Source: Patescibacteria group bacterium (GTDB lineage: Bacteria > Patescibacteriota > Patescibacteriia > UBA9570 > JAHJKD01). From it: a stretch of DNA of 32,493 bases. Under the pieces are notes generated by a model, which was not told the DNA's origin, ran no database searches, and saw only the letters and a list, made by a program, of their open reading frames with translations. Location of the stretch: contig JAHJKD010000035.1 in NCBI GenBank assembly GCA_018822435.1, positions 1 to 32,493 of the forward strand. Reading direction: 5' to 3'. Shown here one piece after another: positions 7,514 to 15,446 of the stretch; positions within the stretch are counted from its first letter, which is position 1; the number at the start of each line of letters is the position of its first letter. The translations under genes and the position numbers were made by a program.

Positions 7514-8476
7514 TTAATAAATTTCCCTAATTCTTTCTTTGATCTTTGCTGGCTCAACTTTGTTGAGCTTGCCGGTCATGATCAGACGGACGTTGCGGAT
7601 AGCGTTTCTTTTAGCATAATAATATGCCACCACAATTTCGGGACCACAACCAATTCTTTTTGCTCCGCGTAAATATTCTAATTCTGCTTCTTCTACGTTC
7701 TTTTCTAGTCTCCAGAGATTCTTATCGTTTAAAAATTCCTGAATAGCTTTATCTAAGAGGTTGTGGAAGGAAACAGTGCGGAGAGCTTCATCAAGATCGC
7801 GGTCATAGACAGCCAGATATTTTGACGAAAGATAGTTCTTTGCAAAGGCCGAGTCTTTACCCATCAGCTTGGCACGTATAAAAAATTTGAGGGTATTGGT
7901 TTTGTGCTGCAGAGAGAAAAGACCCTTAATAAACCGGTTGTTCATATTTTTTACAGCTGTTTCCACAGCTTGAAAATATGCTTCGTCAAAATAGGCGTCA
8001 ATCGTAAATGGATCGTGATCCTGGGCTAAATCAACTTTAGCCTTATCAACTATAGTTTTAACTTTTTTCGGTACAGTAACAGCGGCGTCATCTTCTAAAA
8101 TATATTTTTTTAGATTATCAGTTTCTGCTGTGCCAAAGTCTTTAAGATCTTCTGATAAATCTTTGTCAGAAAATTTCATCTTAAATAGAACTTTGATGTT
8201 GCGGATATCATTTCTAATAAATAGAAAATCCCGCAAATTTTCATTTTCGATCAATGCGTTCAATTCATCTCGAGCCTGCCGAAAATCGTCATCTAAGGCT
8301 TTTTTAAACTCATGCGGCAACACGTCTGAAATATTGTCAGCGTAATCAGTATCATTAAATACCTTAAAAGCTGACTCCAGATCGGGAGCGTCTACCATGC
8401 GTTCAATATCAGTTTTAGTCAGCAACCGGTTTTCCATTGAGCGGAGCTTGCCGGCCGCATACTCGTAACTAGCCAT
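7514..8476 (-). CDS. atpC: V/A-type ATPase subunit C (socket for the central stalk)
   Basis: 320 residues, all-helical, related to V-ATPase subunit d and A-ATPase subunit C, which joins the central stalk to the proteolipid ring. The N-terminal YEYAAGKLRSMENRLLT and the C-terminal YYYAKRNAIRNVRLIMTGKL are the usual ends of the family. Its first bases overlap the end of atpE by 8 bp, typical of translational coupling. Confidence 0.93.
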   Translation of the reverse strand: MASYEYAAGKLRSMENRLLTKTDIERMVDAPDLESAFKVFNDTDYADNISDVLPHEFKKALDDDFRQARDELNALIENENLRDFLFIRNDIRNIKVLFKMKFSDKDLSEDLKDFGTAETDNLKKYILEDDAAVTVPKKVKTIVDKAKVDLAQDHDPFTIDAYFDEAYFQAVETAVKNMNNRFIKGLFSLQHKTNTLKFFIRAKLMGKDSAFAKNYLSSKYLAVYDRDLDEALRTVSFHNLLDKAIQEFLNDKNLWRLEKNVEEAELEYLRGAKRIGCGPEIVVAYYYAKRNAIRNVRLIMTGKLNKVEPAKIKERIREIY

Positions 8477-9038
8477 TAAATAATATGTTAGCGATGTCGG
8501 TTTCTAGTAAATCCTGTTGCCTTAAGACAATCTGTTCCCAGGTGTTGTCGATAATCAGGCCTTCGGATTTAAATACAAAGCCGCCTTTACCCTTAGTTGT
8601 GTCAGAAGAAATTTTGTACTTTGTACCGGCTTCAGAGGCAGCTGCTTTTATAGCAGATTCTGCACCTTTTACTGGAACAATTTCTCCTTCTTCAATTTTA
8701 GGCAAGGCTTTAATTAGATTTACCAAGATTTTTGTGGTGGCTGCGTCATTCAAAGAAGACAGCTTTTCGAGAGCTTTCTCGAAAACTTCGTCAATGACTT
8801 CTCTTTTTTTCTTTAAGATTTTGCCACTGACTTGAGACTGGACCTGGAAGCTGGCCTGGCTGACTTTGCGATCAGCCGTAGCTTTCAAGTTCTTCAAGAT
8901 TTCTTCTTTTTTATCGTGCAGTTTTTTTTCAAATTCGGCTTTCAAAGCATTAGCTTGTTCCTGGCCGGATTTTCTAATCTTGGCGACTTCGTCGTCAGTC
9001 TTTTGATCAATTGCGCTTAAAATGTCTGTCAGCGCCAT
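8469..9038 (-). CDS. atpE: V/A-type ATPase subunit E (peripheral stalk)
   Basis: 189 residues. The N-terminal half is a long Lys/Glu/Ala coiled coil; the C-terminal half is a small globular domain with GGFVFKSEGLIIDN, the usual subunit E motif (GGvvv.s.dG.i.idNT). It forms the stator with the H/G subunit encoded by the first gene of the operon. It begins 4 bases after the atpK stop and overlaps atpC by 8 bases. Confidence 0.92.
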   Translation of the reverse strand: MALTDILSAIDQKTDDEVAKIRKSGQEQANALKAEFEKKLHDKKEEILKNLKATADRKVSQASFQVQSQVSGKILKKKREVIDEVFEKALEKLSSLNDAATTKILVNLIKALPKIEEGEIVPVKGAESAIKAAASEAGTKYKISSDTTKGKGGFVFKSEGLIIDNTWEQIVLRQQDLLETDIANILFNG

Positions 9039-9042
9039 ATGA

Positions 9043-9519
9043 TTATTCTACGTTAATTCCATTAACTAAGAGGATGGTAGCCAGTAAGCCGATAACGGCA
9101 TATGTTTCTACCATAGCGGATAAGATAATAGCCTTACCCATTTCTTCCGGCTTTTTAGCCAGAACACCCATACCAGCGGCAGATACTTTTCCCTGATAAA
9201 TACCAGAAGAAAGACCAGCGATGGCAATTGGTAAACAAGCGAATAACAGAGCTAAACCTACGCCTGTTGATATTTCTACAGCGTCGCCGCCGAGAAGACC
9301 AATTTTTTGCAGTACCAAAACGGCACCCAAGAAACCATAAATACCCTGCGTACCTGGCAGAGCGTCCAAGAGCAGGACTTTACCAAATTTTTCCGGGTCT
9401 TCTGAAACTACGCCAGAACCTGCTTGTCCGGCCAGACCCATTCCGATAGCAGAACCGGTACCAGCCATGCCCACGGCGAGAGCTGCTCCGACTACTGCTA
9501 GTGCTAATCCAATACCCAT
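9043..9519 (-). CDS. atpK: V/A-type ATPase proteolipid subunit K with complete Na+ ligand set
   Basis: 158 residues with four hydrophobic segments, a duplicated hairpin as in E. hirae NtpK (156 residues). The ring-forming ion carrier. The residues that bind Na+ in NtpK (L61, T64, Q65, Q110, E139) correspond here to L54, T57, Q58 in ALPGTQGIYGF, Q109 in SGIYQGKVSAAG and E138 in AMVETYAVIG. All five are conserved, which argues for Na+ rather than H+ coupling. Only the second hairpin has the carboxylate, so each subunit would carry one ion. A/T-rich leader with no Shine-Dalgarno. Confidence 0.95.
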   Translation of the reverse strand: MGIGLALAVVGAALAVGMAGTGSAIGMGLAGQAGSGVVSEDPEKFGKVLLLDALPGTQGIYGFLGAVLVLQKIGLLGGDAVEISTGVGLALLFACLPIAIAGLSSGIYQGKVSAAGMGVLAKKPEEMGKAIILSAMVETYAVIGLLATILLVNGINVE

Positions 9520-9538
9520 AATTTTGAATTATTATTAA

Positions 9539-11503
9539 TTATTTACTAACTATATTGATAAACTTTGCTTCTTTTCTCAGCGGTTTGAAGCGGCTGCCGC
9601 CCCCTTCCATGAATTTGCCGAAAAATTCCACAAATTGCAGACGAGAGGAATGGATAAAGGCACCAAGCACATTAATAACCATATTGAAAAGATGTCCGCC
9701 AATGAAAATGAAGATCGCGATGAACCAGCCGACGTAAGGCACCATATCGACAACTAATAAAGCGATCAAGTTTACAACCATGGCAATAATGCCAGTGGCT
9801 AGTCCCAGGGCAAGGAGACGAGAGTAGGAGAGTACATCTGAGAAATAACCAACTAAGCCGTAGAGAGAACCAATTCCCTTAAGCAGTTTCATGATAATGT
9901 TTTTTTCTTTACGTCCTTGCGTCAGGATCAGGATCGCAATACCTGCATATACTATATATAAAGCAATTTTTCCTAAACTTTCCGGTAAAACTCCTACCAT
10001 AGTAGTGATCCAGAACATAACAGCGATAATAAAGAACATCCAGGAGCCATGATCTAAAATACCATCTTTAGCCCGGCCTGCCTTGATTTCATGGAACATA
10101 GCAATACCGATACCGAAGAGGATCTGGATAATACCCATAATTAAAGTAATAATCAAGACCGTAATCGGATTAGCAATCGGATCAATGATTCTAATGGACA
10201 TCAGGAAGTTTCCTAGCCAGGCTGGTAGTTGTTGATCCAGAATAATTCCGAACCAGCCGCCAAATAAGGCGCCGATCACAAAAGTGAAGAGACCGCCCCA
10301 GATAAGCACTTTGAACAGTTTGCTTTTCTCAGGCGGGATCTTAAAGATTTTGATGGCCAAAAAGGAAGTTAAAGCTAAAATAGCACCATATCCAGCGTCA
10401 GTCAGGCACATACCAAAGAAAATCAGGAAAAAACCAGTCAGATATGGAGTAGGATCAGGTTCTTTGGATAATGGCATGCCGTAAATTCCAGTTACCATTT
10501 CAAAAGGATAGAATAATTTTTTGTTTTTCAAAGGAACAGGTACATTTTCATCTTCTTTAATAGGTAGCTCATCAATTGTATACTGTTTGGTGAATTTTTC
10601 GATTTCTTTTTTAATAAGCTCAATGTGGTCTTTTTCCATCCAGGCCATAAGAGCAAAAGTATCTTCAGTACGAGAAGTGCTATTTCCAGCTTCATTTTTT
10701 TCTAGCTGCCAAGATAAGTAATCAAATATTACTTTCATATTTTTATCATGCTTGGCGTATTTCTGGATTTTTTTCTTGGTAGATTCTATTTCTTTTTCCG
10801 CTTTTATTACATTTTTTTCCAATTCAGAAATAGCATCAGCCGGTTTTTGATCCGGATGGGGAATATTCGCGTCTTCCCAGGAATAGTCAGATAAAATACT
10901 TTTCATTTTTGGCCAAGCCTGTTTTTCCGTAACTATTACTAAATATTGTTTTTTGTCGTCTTCTGTAATTTTTATGATTTCACTAGATTTTTCAATTTTT
11001 TTTATTTTTCCTAAGAATTCTTCAAATTTATCTTTGTCTAAACCGCCAATTATTGAGTTGGTATATTCGGTTTCGCCAAGTTCGGCCGGATTAAAATCAA
11101 GCCCTTTCCACATGGTAAGAGCTTCAATATCTGATTGATATTTTGTAATATTATTGGTTTGTTGGTTTACTTCAGCTTCTAAGTCTGAAATTTCTTCAAT
11201 AATACCTTTATAATCGAATTCATCAATGATTTCCTGGTATTGTTTTTCCGTTATTGTAATACCGCCTTCTTGAATTTGTTGGATCTTTTTCTTTAAAGGA
11301 AGCTTGGCTTCGTATTTTTTAAGGAATTTTAATGCAAAATTGACTTGAGCAAGATTATATTCCACATCAGATGAGCTTGCTTCCCGTGATTCTTCGGATT
11401 CTAAAATCTGGACCACACCAGCTTTATGCAGGAGGTCTATGATCTGATCTTTGTGCCTATTGAGCGAGATTAGATTTATTTTTGATACTGGATTTACAGC
11501 CAT
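9539..11503 (-). CDS. atpI: V/A-type ATPase subunit I (membrane stator, a-subunit homologue)
   Basis: 654 residues. The N-terminal half is cytoplasmic and coiled-coil rich; from about residue 350 there are roughly eight membrane helices. R562 in DVLSYSRLLALGLATG and R621 in SSRLQFVEFFGKF correspond to the two membrane arginines known to matter in Thermus subunit I (R563 and R622), which face the ring carboxylates. EGGGSRF follows, as in the family. It lies 7 bases after the H/G-like gene and 19 bases before atpK. Confidence 0.95.
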   Translation of the reverse strand: MAVNPVSKINLISLNRHKDQIIDLLHKAGVVQILESEESREASSSDVEYNLAQVNFALKFLKKYEAKLPLKKKIQQIQEGGITITEKQYQEIIDEFDYKGIIEEISDLEAEVNQQTNNITKYQSDIEALTMWKGLDFNPAELGETEYTNSIIGGLDKDKFEEFLGKIKKIEKSSEIIKITEDDKKQYLVIVTEKQAWPKMKSILSDYSWEDANIPHPDQKPADAISELEKNVIKAEKEIESTKKKIQKYAKHDKNMKVIFDYLSWQLEKNEAGNSTSRTEDTFALMAWMEKDHIELIKKEIEKFTKQYTIDELPIKEDENVPVPLKNKKLFYPFEMVTGIYGMPLSKEPDPTPYLTGFFLIFFGMCLTDAGYGAILALTSFLAIKIFKIPPEKSKLFKVLIWGGLFTFVIGALFGGWFGIILDQQLPAWLGNFLMSIRIIDPIANPITVLIITLIMGIIQILFGIGIAMFHEIKAGRAKDGILDHGSWMFFIIAVMFWITTMVGVLPESLGKIALYIVYAGIAILILTQGRKEKNIIMKLLKGIGSLYGLVGYFSDVLSYSRLLALGLATGIIAMVVNLIALLVVDMVPYVGWFIAIFIFIGGHLFNMVINVLGAFIHSSRLQFVEFFGKFMEGGGSRFKPLRKEAKFINIVSK

Positions 11504-11510
11504 TTGGGGT

Positions 11511-11834
11511 TTATTCGCTTATACTGGTTACAACTTTTTCAACAGCTTCGGACATTTTTTTTCCCGGAATGTTGTCCAGAGCTGCCATTTCCTCCTTAAG
11601 TTTGGCTTGTCCTTTGGTTTTTATTTCTTCAATCTGACTTTTTGCGTTTTTTAAAACCTGTTCGTTCTCTTTTCCGAGCTGATTTTGGGCATTATTCAGG
11701 TTTTCTTCTTGTTCTGCCTTTAAAATTCTGCGATTATCCTCCTCTTTTTTCTGGGCAGACGCAATTTTTTTATCTGATTCTGCCTCTTTTTGCTTGATTT
11801 GGTCGATTGAGCTATTTTGCGTCATAAAAATCAT
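11511..11834 (-). CDS. atpH: V/A-type ATPase subunit H/G-like coiled coil (peripheral stalk)
   Basis: 107 residues, almost wholly charged heptad-type sequence (Lys, Glu, Gln, Ala) with a short C-terminal ending KKMSEAVEKVVTSI. It occupies the position of NtpF/AhaH, the coiled-coil partner of subunit E in the stator, as the first gene of the operon. The call comes from position, length and composition rather than a specific motif. An in-frame ATG at 11825 is an alternative start. The palindrome AAAATCA-TTAG-TGATTTT covers the first ATG and could fold over it. Confidence 0.78.
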   Translation of the reverse strand: MIFMTQNSSIDQIKQKEAESDKKIASAQKKEEDNRRILKAEQEENLNNAQNQLGKENEQVLKNAKSQIEEIKTKGQAKLKEEMAALDNIPGKKMSEAVEKVVTSISE

Positions 11835-11882
11835 TAGTGATTTTAAAGAAAAATCAATAGAATTAGGATTAAATTTAATAAT

Positions 11883-11911
11883 AGTCTACTGCAATATAAT
11901 TAACATGTCAA
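11883..11911 (-). promoter_or_regulatory. Promoter of the V-ATPase operon
   Basis: On the minus strand TTGACA (11911-11906) is followed after 17 bp by TAGACT (11888-11883). The -35 box is perfect and the -10 box matches at four of six positions. The predicted start near 11876 leaves about 40 bases of leader before the first gene. Confidence 0.7.
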
Positions 11912-11954
11912 TAAAATTTAAACTCAAAAAGTGGATAAAATTTGACCAAGAATA

Positions 11955-12014
11955 CCCAGATTATGCAAGATAGACCGCAGATTACGTAGATATAACTGCA
12001 GATTACGCAGATTT
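11955..12014. repeat. Family C degenerate tandem repeat (CGCAGATTACGCAGATT type)
   Basis: Units of 9-12 bases related to CGCAGATTA recur: CCCAGATTATGC, CCGCAGATTACGTAGAT, CTGCAGATTACGCAGATTT. The same family follows rplK at 23629-23666. It lies in the divergent gap between the V-ATPase operon and the helicase-nuclease gene, upstream of the latter's -10 box. Confidence 0.8.
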
Positions 12015-12035
12015 GGAATGGGTTTTTTTAAAATA

Positions 12036-12044
12036 TGCTAAAAT
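12036..12044 (+). promoter_or_regulatory. Extended -10 promoter; likely leaderless start of the helicase-nuclease
   Basis: TGCTAAAAT, of TGnTAtAAT form, ends 6 bases before the ATG at 12051. Transcription would begin at or next to the start codon, making the mRNA leaderless. No good -35 is present at 16-18 bp, which agrees with an extended -10 promoter. Confidence 0.6.
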
Positions 12045-12050
12045 AGGGTT

Positions 12051-14963
12051 ATGAAAGATGTATTAGAAGGATTAAATCCAGAACAGAAAAAGGCGGTCGT
12101 TCATGAGGGAGGACCGCTTTTAATTGTGGCAGGAGCAGGGACCGGCAAGACCACAGTGGTAACCAGGCGCATTGCCTGGCTTATTAATGATAAAAAAGTA
12201 CCAGCTGACCAGATCTTGTCCATGACTTTCACTGATAAAGCGGCCGGAGAAATAGAAGAAAGGGTGGAAGCCATGCTGCCGCTCGGGTATTTTGACATGT
12301 GGATATCCACTTTTCATAGCTTTGGAGAAAGAATATTAAAGGAACATGCTTTGGATATTGGTTTGCCCACGAATTTTAAATTGTTGTCTGAAACAGAACA
12401 GTGGCTTTTAATAAGAGAGAATTTAGATGAATTTGAACTTGATTATTATAAACCTAAGGCCAATCCGACGAAATTTATTCAGGCGCTAGTCAAGCATTTT
12501 TCGCGTGTGAAAGATGAGAACATCACGCCGGAAGAATATATCAAGTTCGCGGAAAGCAAAAAACAAGACAAAGACGCCATGATGAATGACGAAGGTGAAA
12601 AAGATGAAGCGCAGAGACTAATGGAGATAGCTTCAGCTTATGCCATGTACCAGAAAATTCTTTTGGATAATTCCGCTTTGGATTTTGGTGACTTGATTAC
12701 TTACACGATAAAACTTTTTAAAGAGAGACCGGCGATTTTAAAAAAATATCAGGAGCAGTTTAAATATTTTTTAGTAGATGAGTTTCAGGATACGAATTAT
12801 GCCCAGTATGATCTGATCAAAATGCTGGCTTTGCCGGACAACAATTTGACTGTAGTTGGAGATGACGATCAATCAATTTATAAATTCCGCGGGGCGTCTG
12901 TTTCCAACATCATGGAATTTAAAAAAGATTATAAAGGCTGTGAAGAAGTCGTGCTTGTGGATAATTATCGATCCGGCCAGAAAATCCTTGATTTGTCCCA
13001 TGAATTTATTCAACAAAATGATCCGGATAGGTTGGAAGCAAAATTGAGAATTGATAAAAATTTGATAGCAAAAGCGGTTGAGAAATCTGAAATAGAATAT
13101 ATTCCTTTTAATACGCAGGAAGAAGAAGCCAGGGGCGTAGTTCAAAAAATATTAGAACTAAAAAATAAAAATAATAACTGGAATGATTTTGCCATTTTGA
13201 TCAGAGCAAATTCCCAAGCTGACCAATTTATGCCGTACATGGATCGGGCAGAAATGCCGTATCAGTTCTTAGCGTCCAAAGGGTTGTTTAGCAAGCCGAT
13301 TATTATTGATCTGATTTCTTATTTAAGATTGCTGGATAATTACCATGAGTCTCGCGCATTATTTCGTGTCTTAAATTTGAAAGTCTTTGATATTAATTAC
13401 GAAACCATTCTTCAATTATTAAATTACGGAAATAAATTTACGCTTTCCCTCTGGGAAGCGACGCTTAATGCGCGGACTGTCTCAAAAATAGATGAGAAAG
13501 AAATAGCAAAAGTTGAAAAAGTTGTAGCCTTAATTGAAGAAGGCACTAATTTGGCGAGAGAAAAGTCAGTTGGCCAAATTTTATTAAAATTCCTTGAAAA
13601 ATCAGGGTATTTGAAGGAAATAACCAAGCAAGAAGGGCGAGAAACAGAAGAGAAAATGTTATATCTAAATCAGTTTTATAAATATATAGAGAAATTTGAA
13701 AAAGGCACGGACGATAAGAGCGTACAAAATTTTGTTCAGGAAATGGATCTGGTTCAGGAAGCAGGCGAAGAAGGTAATTTGCGTCCGGATTTTGATGAAG
13801 GCCCGGATAAGGTCAAGATCATGACTGTGCATGGCGCCAAAGGCTTGGAATATAAATATGTTTTTATAGTTAACCTGGTTGATAAGAGGTTCCCATCTAT
13901 TAAGAGGAACGATCCGATTTTAGTTCCTGAGGAATTGATTAAAGAAACTTTGCCCGAAGGCGATGTGCATCTTCAAGAAGAACGGAGATTATTTTACGTG
14001 GCTATGACGCGGGCCAAGCAGGGTTTATTTTTAACATCAGCAGAAAATTACGGGGGCAAGCGCAAGAAAAAACCATCGCGATTTTTAGTGGAAACCAAAA
14101 TGGTGCCTGGGCCTGAACCAAAACCGACTGGTAAGGTCATATTTGGATCACGAAAGCACGAAGAGACGAAAAGCGCGAAGCACGAAGGACCCGAAAAGCG
14201 CGAAATAAACAAAAATCAGAAATTTTCATTTACGCAATTAAAGGCATTTGAAACATGTCCATGGCAGTATCGATTTGGGCATGTGCTGCGCATACCAACT
14301 CCGGGCAAGCCAAGCTTTTCATTTGGTAAAACTATGCATGCCACTATGCATAAATTTTTTCTGGAATTCACTCGAAGAGGTGAAGGGCAAGCAGATTTAT
14401 TTAATTCTGGTGATAAAAAAGAAACTAATGCTCCTTCTTTAAAAAGATTATTAGAAATCTATGAAAATGAATGGATAGGCGAGTGGTATAAAGACAAATG
14501 GCAGGAAAAAGAATATCGAGGAAAGGGCAAGAAGGCCTTGCAAGAATTTTATAAAAAACACGAGAATAATTGGCCCAAGATTAAATATCTGGAAAAGCCG
14601 ATTAATTTCAAATTAGGTGAATATACATTAAAGGGCGTGATAGATAGAATAGATGATGATTTTTCTGTGGTTGATTATAAAACCGGGAAATTTCCTAAAA
14701 CAAAAAAAGGCGGGGAACAATTGTTATTATATGCCCTTGGAATTGAACAGACTTTAGATAAGCTGCCGAAAACATTAAATTTTTATTATCTTGAGGATAA
14801 TCAAGAAATGGAGATAGATATGGACGAAAAGAAGCTGGAAAAAGTGGAAAAGTGGGCTTTGGATCTGATCGTGGGAATCATGACGACCGATTACAAAGCT
14901 ACGCCCGGCTTTGATTGCAAGTTTTGTGATTATGCTTCAATTTGTGAATTTCGGAAGAAATAG
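12051..14963 (+). CDS. UvrD/PcrA-type helicase fused to a RecB-family Fe-S nuclease domain
   Basis: 970 residues. An SF1A helicase covers about 1-690: Q-motif LNPEQKKAVVH, Walker A GAGTGKT (28-34), Walker B LVDEFQDTN, GDDDQSIYKFRGA, and motif VI RRLFYVAMTRAK. After a Lys/Glu linker (about 695-725) comes a PD-(D/E)XK nuclease with D865 in GVIDRID and D875-Y-K877 in VDYKTG. C736 with C956, C959 and C965 gives the Cys-x(n)-Cys-x2-Cys-x5-Cys pattern of AddB/Cas4-type 4Fe-4S nucleases. It is likely to resect or process double-strand breaks as a one-chain counterpart of AddAB or AdnAB. The linker is encoded by a tandem repeat (14149-14206). No partner gene is adjacent. Confidence 0.92.
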   Translation: MKDVLEGLNPEQKKAVVHEGGPLLIVAGAGTGKTTVVTRRIAWLINDKKVPADQILSMTFTDKAAGEIEERVEAMLPLGYFDMWISTFHSFGERILKEHALDIGLPTNFKLLSETEQWLLIRENLDEFELDYYKPKANPTKFIQALVKHFSRVKDENITPEEYIKFAESKKQDKDAMMNDEGEKDEAQRLMEIASAYAMYQKILLDNSALDFGDLITYTIKLFKERPAILKKYQEQFKYFLVDEFQDTNYAQYDLIKMLALPDNNLTVVGDDDQSIYKFRGASVSNIMEFKKDYKGCEEVVLVDNYRSGQKILDLSHEFIQQNDPDRLEAKLRIDKNLIAKAVEKSEIEYIPFNTQEEEARGVVQKILELKNKNNNWNDFAILIRANSQADQFMPYMDRAEMPYQFLASKGLFSKPIIIDLISYLRLLDNYHESRALFRVLNLKVFDINYETILQLLNYGNKFTLSLWEATLNARTVSKIDEKEIAKVEKVVALIEEGTNLAREKSVGQILLKFLEKSGYLKEITKQEGRETEEKMLYLNQFYKYIEKFEKGTDDKSVQNFVQEMDLVQEAGEEGNLRPDFDEGPDKVKIMTVHGAKGLEYKYVFIVNLVDKRFPSIKRNDPILVPEELIKETLPEGDVHLQEERRLFYVAMTRAKQGLFLTSAENYGGKRKKKPSRFLVETKMVPGPEPKPTGKVIFGSRKHEETKSAKHEGPEKREINKNQKFSFTQLKAFETCPWQYRFGHVLRIPTPGKPSFSFGKTMHATMHKFFLEFTRRGEGQADLFNSGDKKETNAPSLKRLLEIYENEWIGEWYKDKWQEKEYRGKGKKALQEFYKKHENNWPKIKYLEKPINFKLGEYTLKGVIDRIDDDFSVVDYKTGKFPKTKKGGEQLLLYALGIEQTLDKLPKTLNFYYLEDNQEMEIDMDEKKLEKVEKWALDLIVGIMTTDYKATPGFDCKFCDYASICEFRKK
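14149..14206 (+). repeat. CACGAAAG-type tandem repeat inside the helicase-nuclease linker
   Basis: Seven degenerate 8-10-base units (CACGAAAG, CACGAAGAG, ACGAAAAG, CGCGAAG, CACGAAGGAC, CCGAAAAG, CGCGAAAT) stand head to tail. They are translated as RKHEETKSAKHEGPEKRE, a low-complexity linker at about residues 700-718. The unit resembles intergenic tandem repeats more than coding sequence. Confidence 0.75.
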
Positions 14964-14966
14964 GGT

Positions 14967-14995
14967 TTGCATAAAAACCAAAAAATTGTTAAAAT
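14967..14995 (+). promoter_or_regulatory. Promoter before the 15036 membrane gene and pheST
   Basis: TTGCAT at 14967-14972, 17 bp, then TAAAAT at 14990-14995, with TG at 14987-14988 giving an extended -10. It starts only 4 bases after the helicase-nuclease stop codon. It is likely to drive the following tight gene run through pheS and perhaps gyrB. Confidence 0.65.
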
Positions 14996-15035
14996 ATGAG
15001 AAGGAAAAATAAGTAATTTTCGGTTTTAAAGTGCC

Positions 15036-15443
15036 ATGTCACTAAGAAGTTTTGTTATTTTAATGACTGTGGCCACCATTGTTTTTTGGGGGGCCTGGTT
15101 TACTGTCTTGTTTTTTATAGATCCTTTTTCAACCAATTTTATCGGCTTTTTGTGTTTTTATGTCAGCCTGTTTTTTGCACTAGTGGGATTATTTACTCTT
15201 ATTGGCTTTGTAATCAGGTATTTCTGGAAAAGGGGCAAACCAGCCTTTAAATTCGTGGGAATATCTATTCGGCAGGGGATCTGGTTTTCACTATTAATAG
15301 TCGCGTCCTTGATTTTACAAGGTGAGAAGCTGTTTACTTGGTGGGCCGGATTATTGATGGTATTAGTTTTAGCAATATTTGAAGCATTTTTCTTAAGTCG
15401 AAATATGGAGGGAAGAAAGAAGTATCAAAAATCACGAACTTAA
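15036..15443 (+). CDS. Small integral membrane protein of unknown function
   Basis: 135 residues with four hydrophobic stretches (about 5-28, 35-60, 80-100 and 105-122) and a basic C-terminus GRKKYQKSRT. Loops are short and mostly basic on one side, so both ends may be cytoplasmic. No domain is recognised. It stands 3 bases before the pheS start, on the same transcript, and has its own promoter 40 bases upstream. The tight link to pheS is structural context only and does not reveal a function. Confidence 0.75.
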   Translation: MSLRSFVILMTVATIVFWGAWFTVLFFIDPFSTNFIGFLCFYVSLFFALVGLFTLIGFVIRYFWKRGKPAFKFVGISIRQGIWFSLLIVASLILQGEKLFTWWAGLLMVLVLAIFEAFFLSRNMEGRKKYQKSRT

Positions 15444-15446
15444 TTT

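Noticed and set aside
11827-11844. Operator or riboswitch at the start of the V-ATPase operon
   Set aside because: AAAATCA-TTAG-TGATTTT is a weak A/T palindrome covering the first ATG; it may only be chance in A/T-rich DNA and is too short for a riboswitch.
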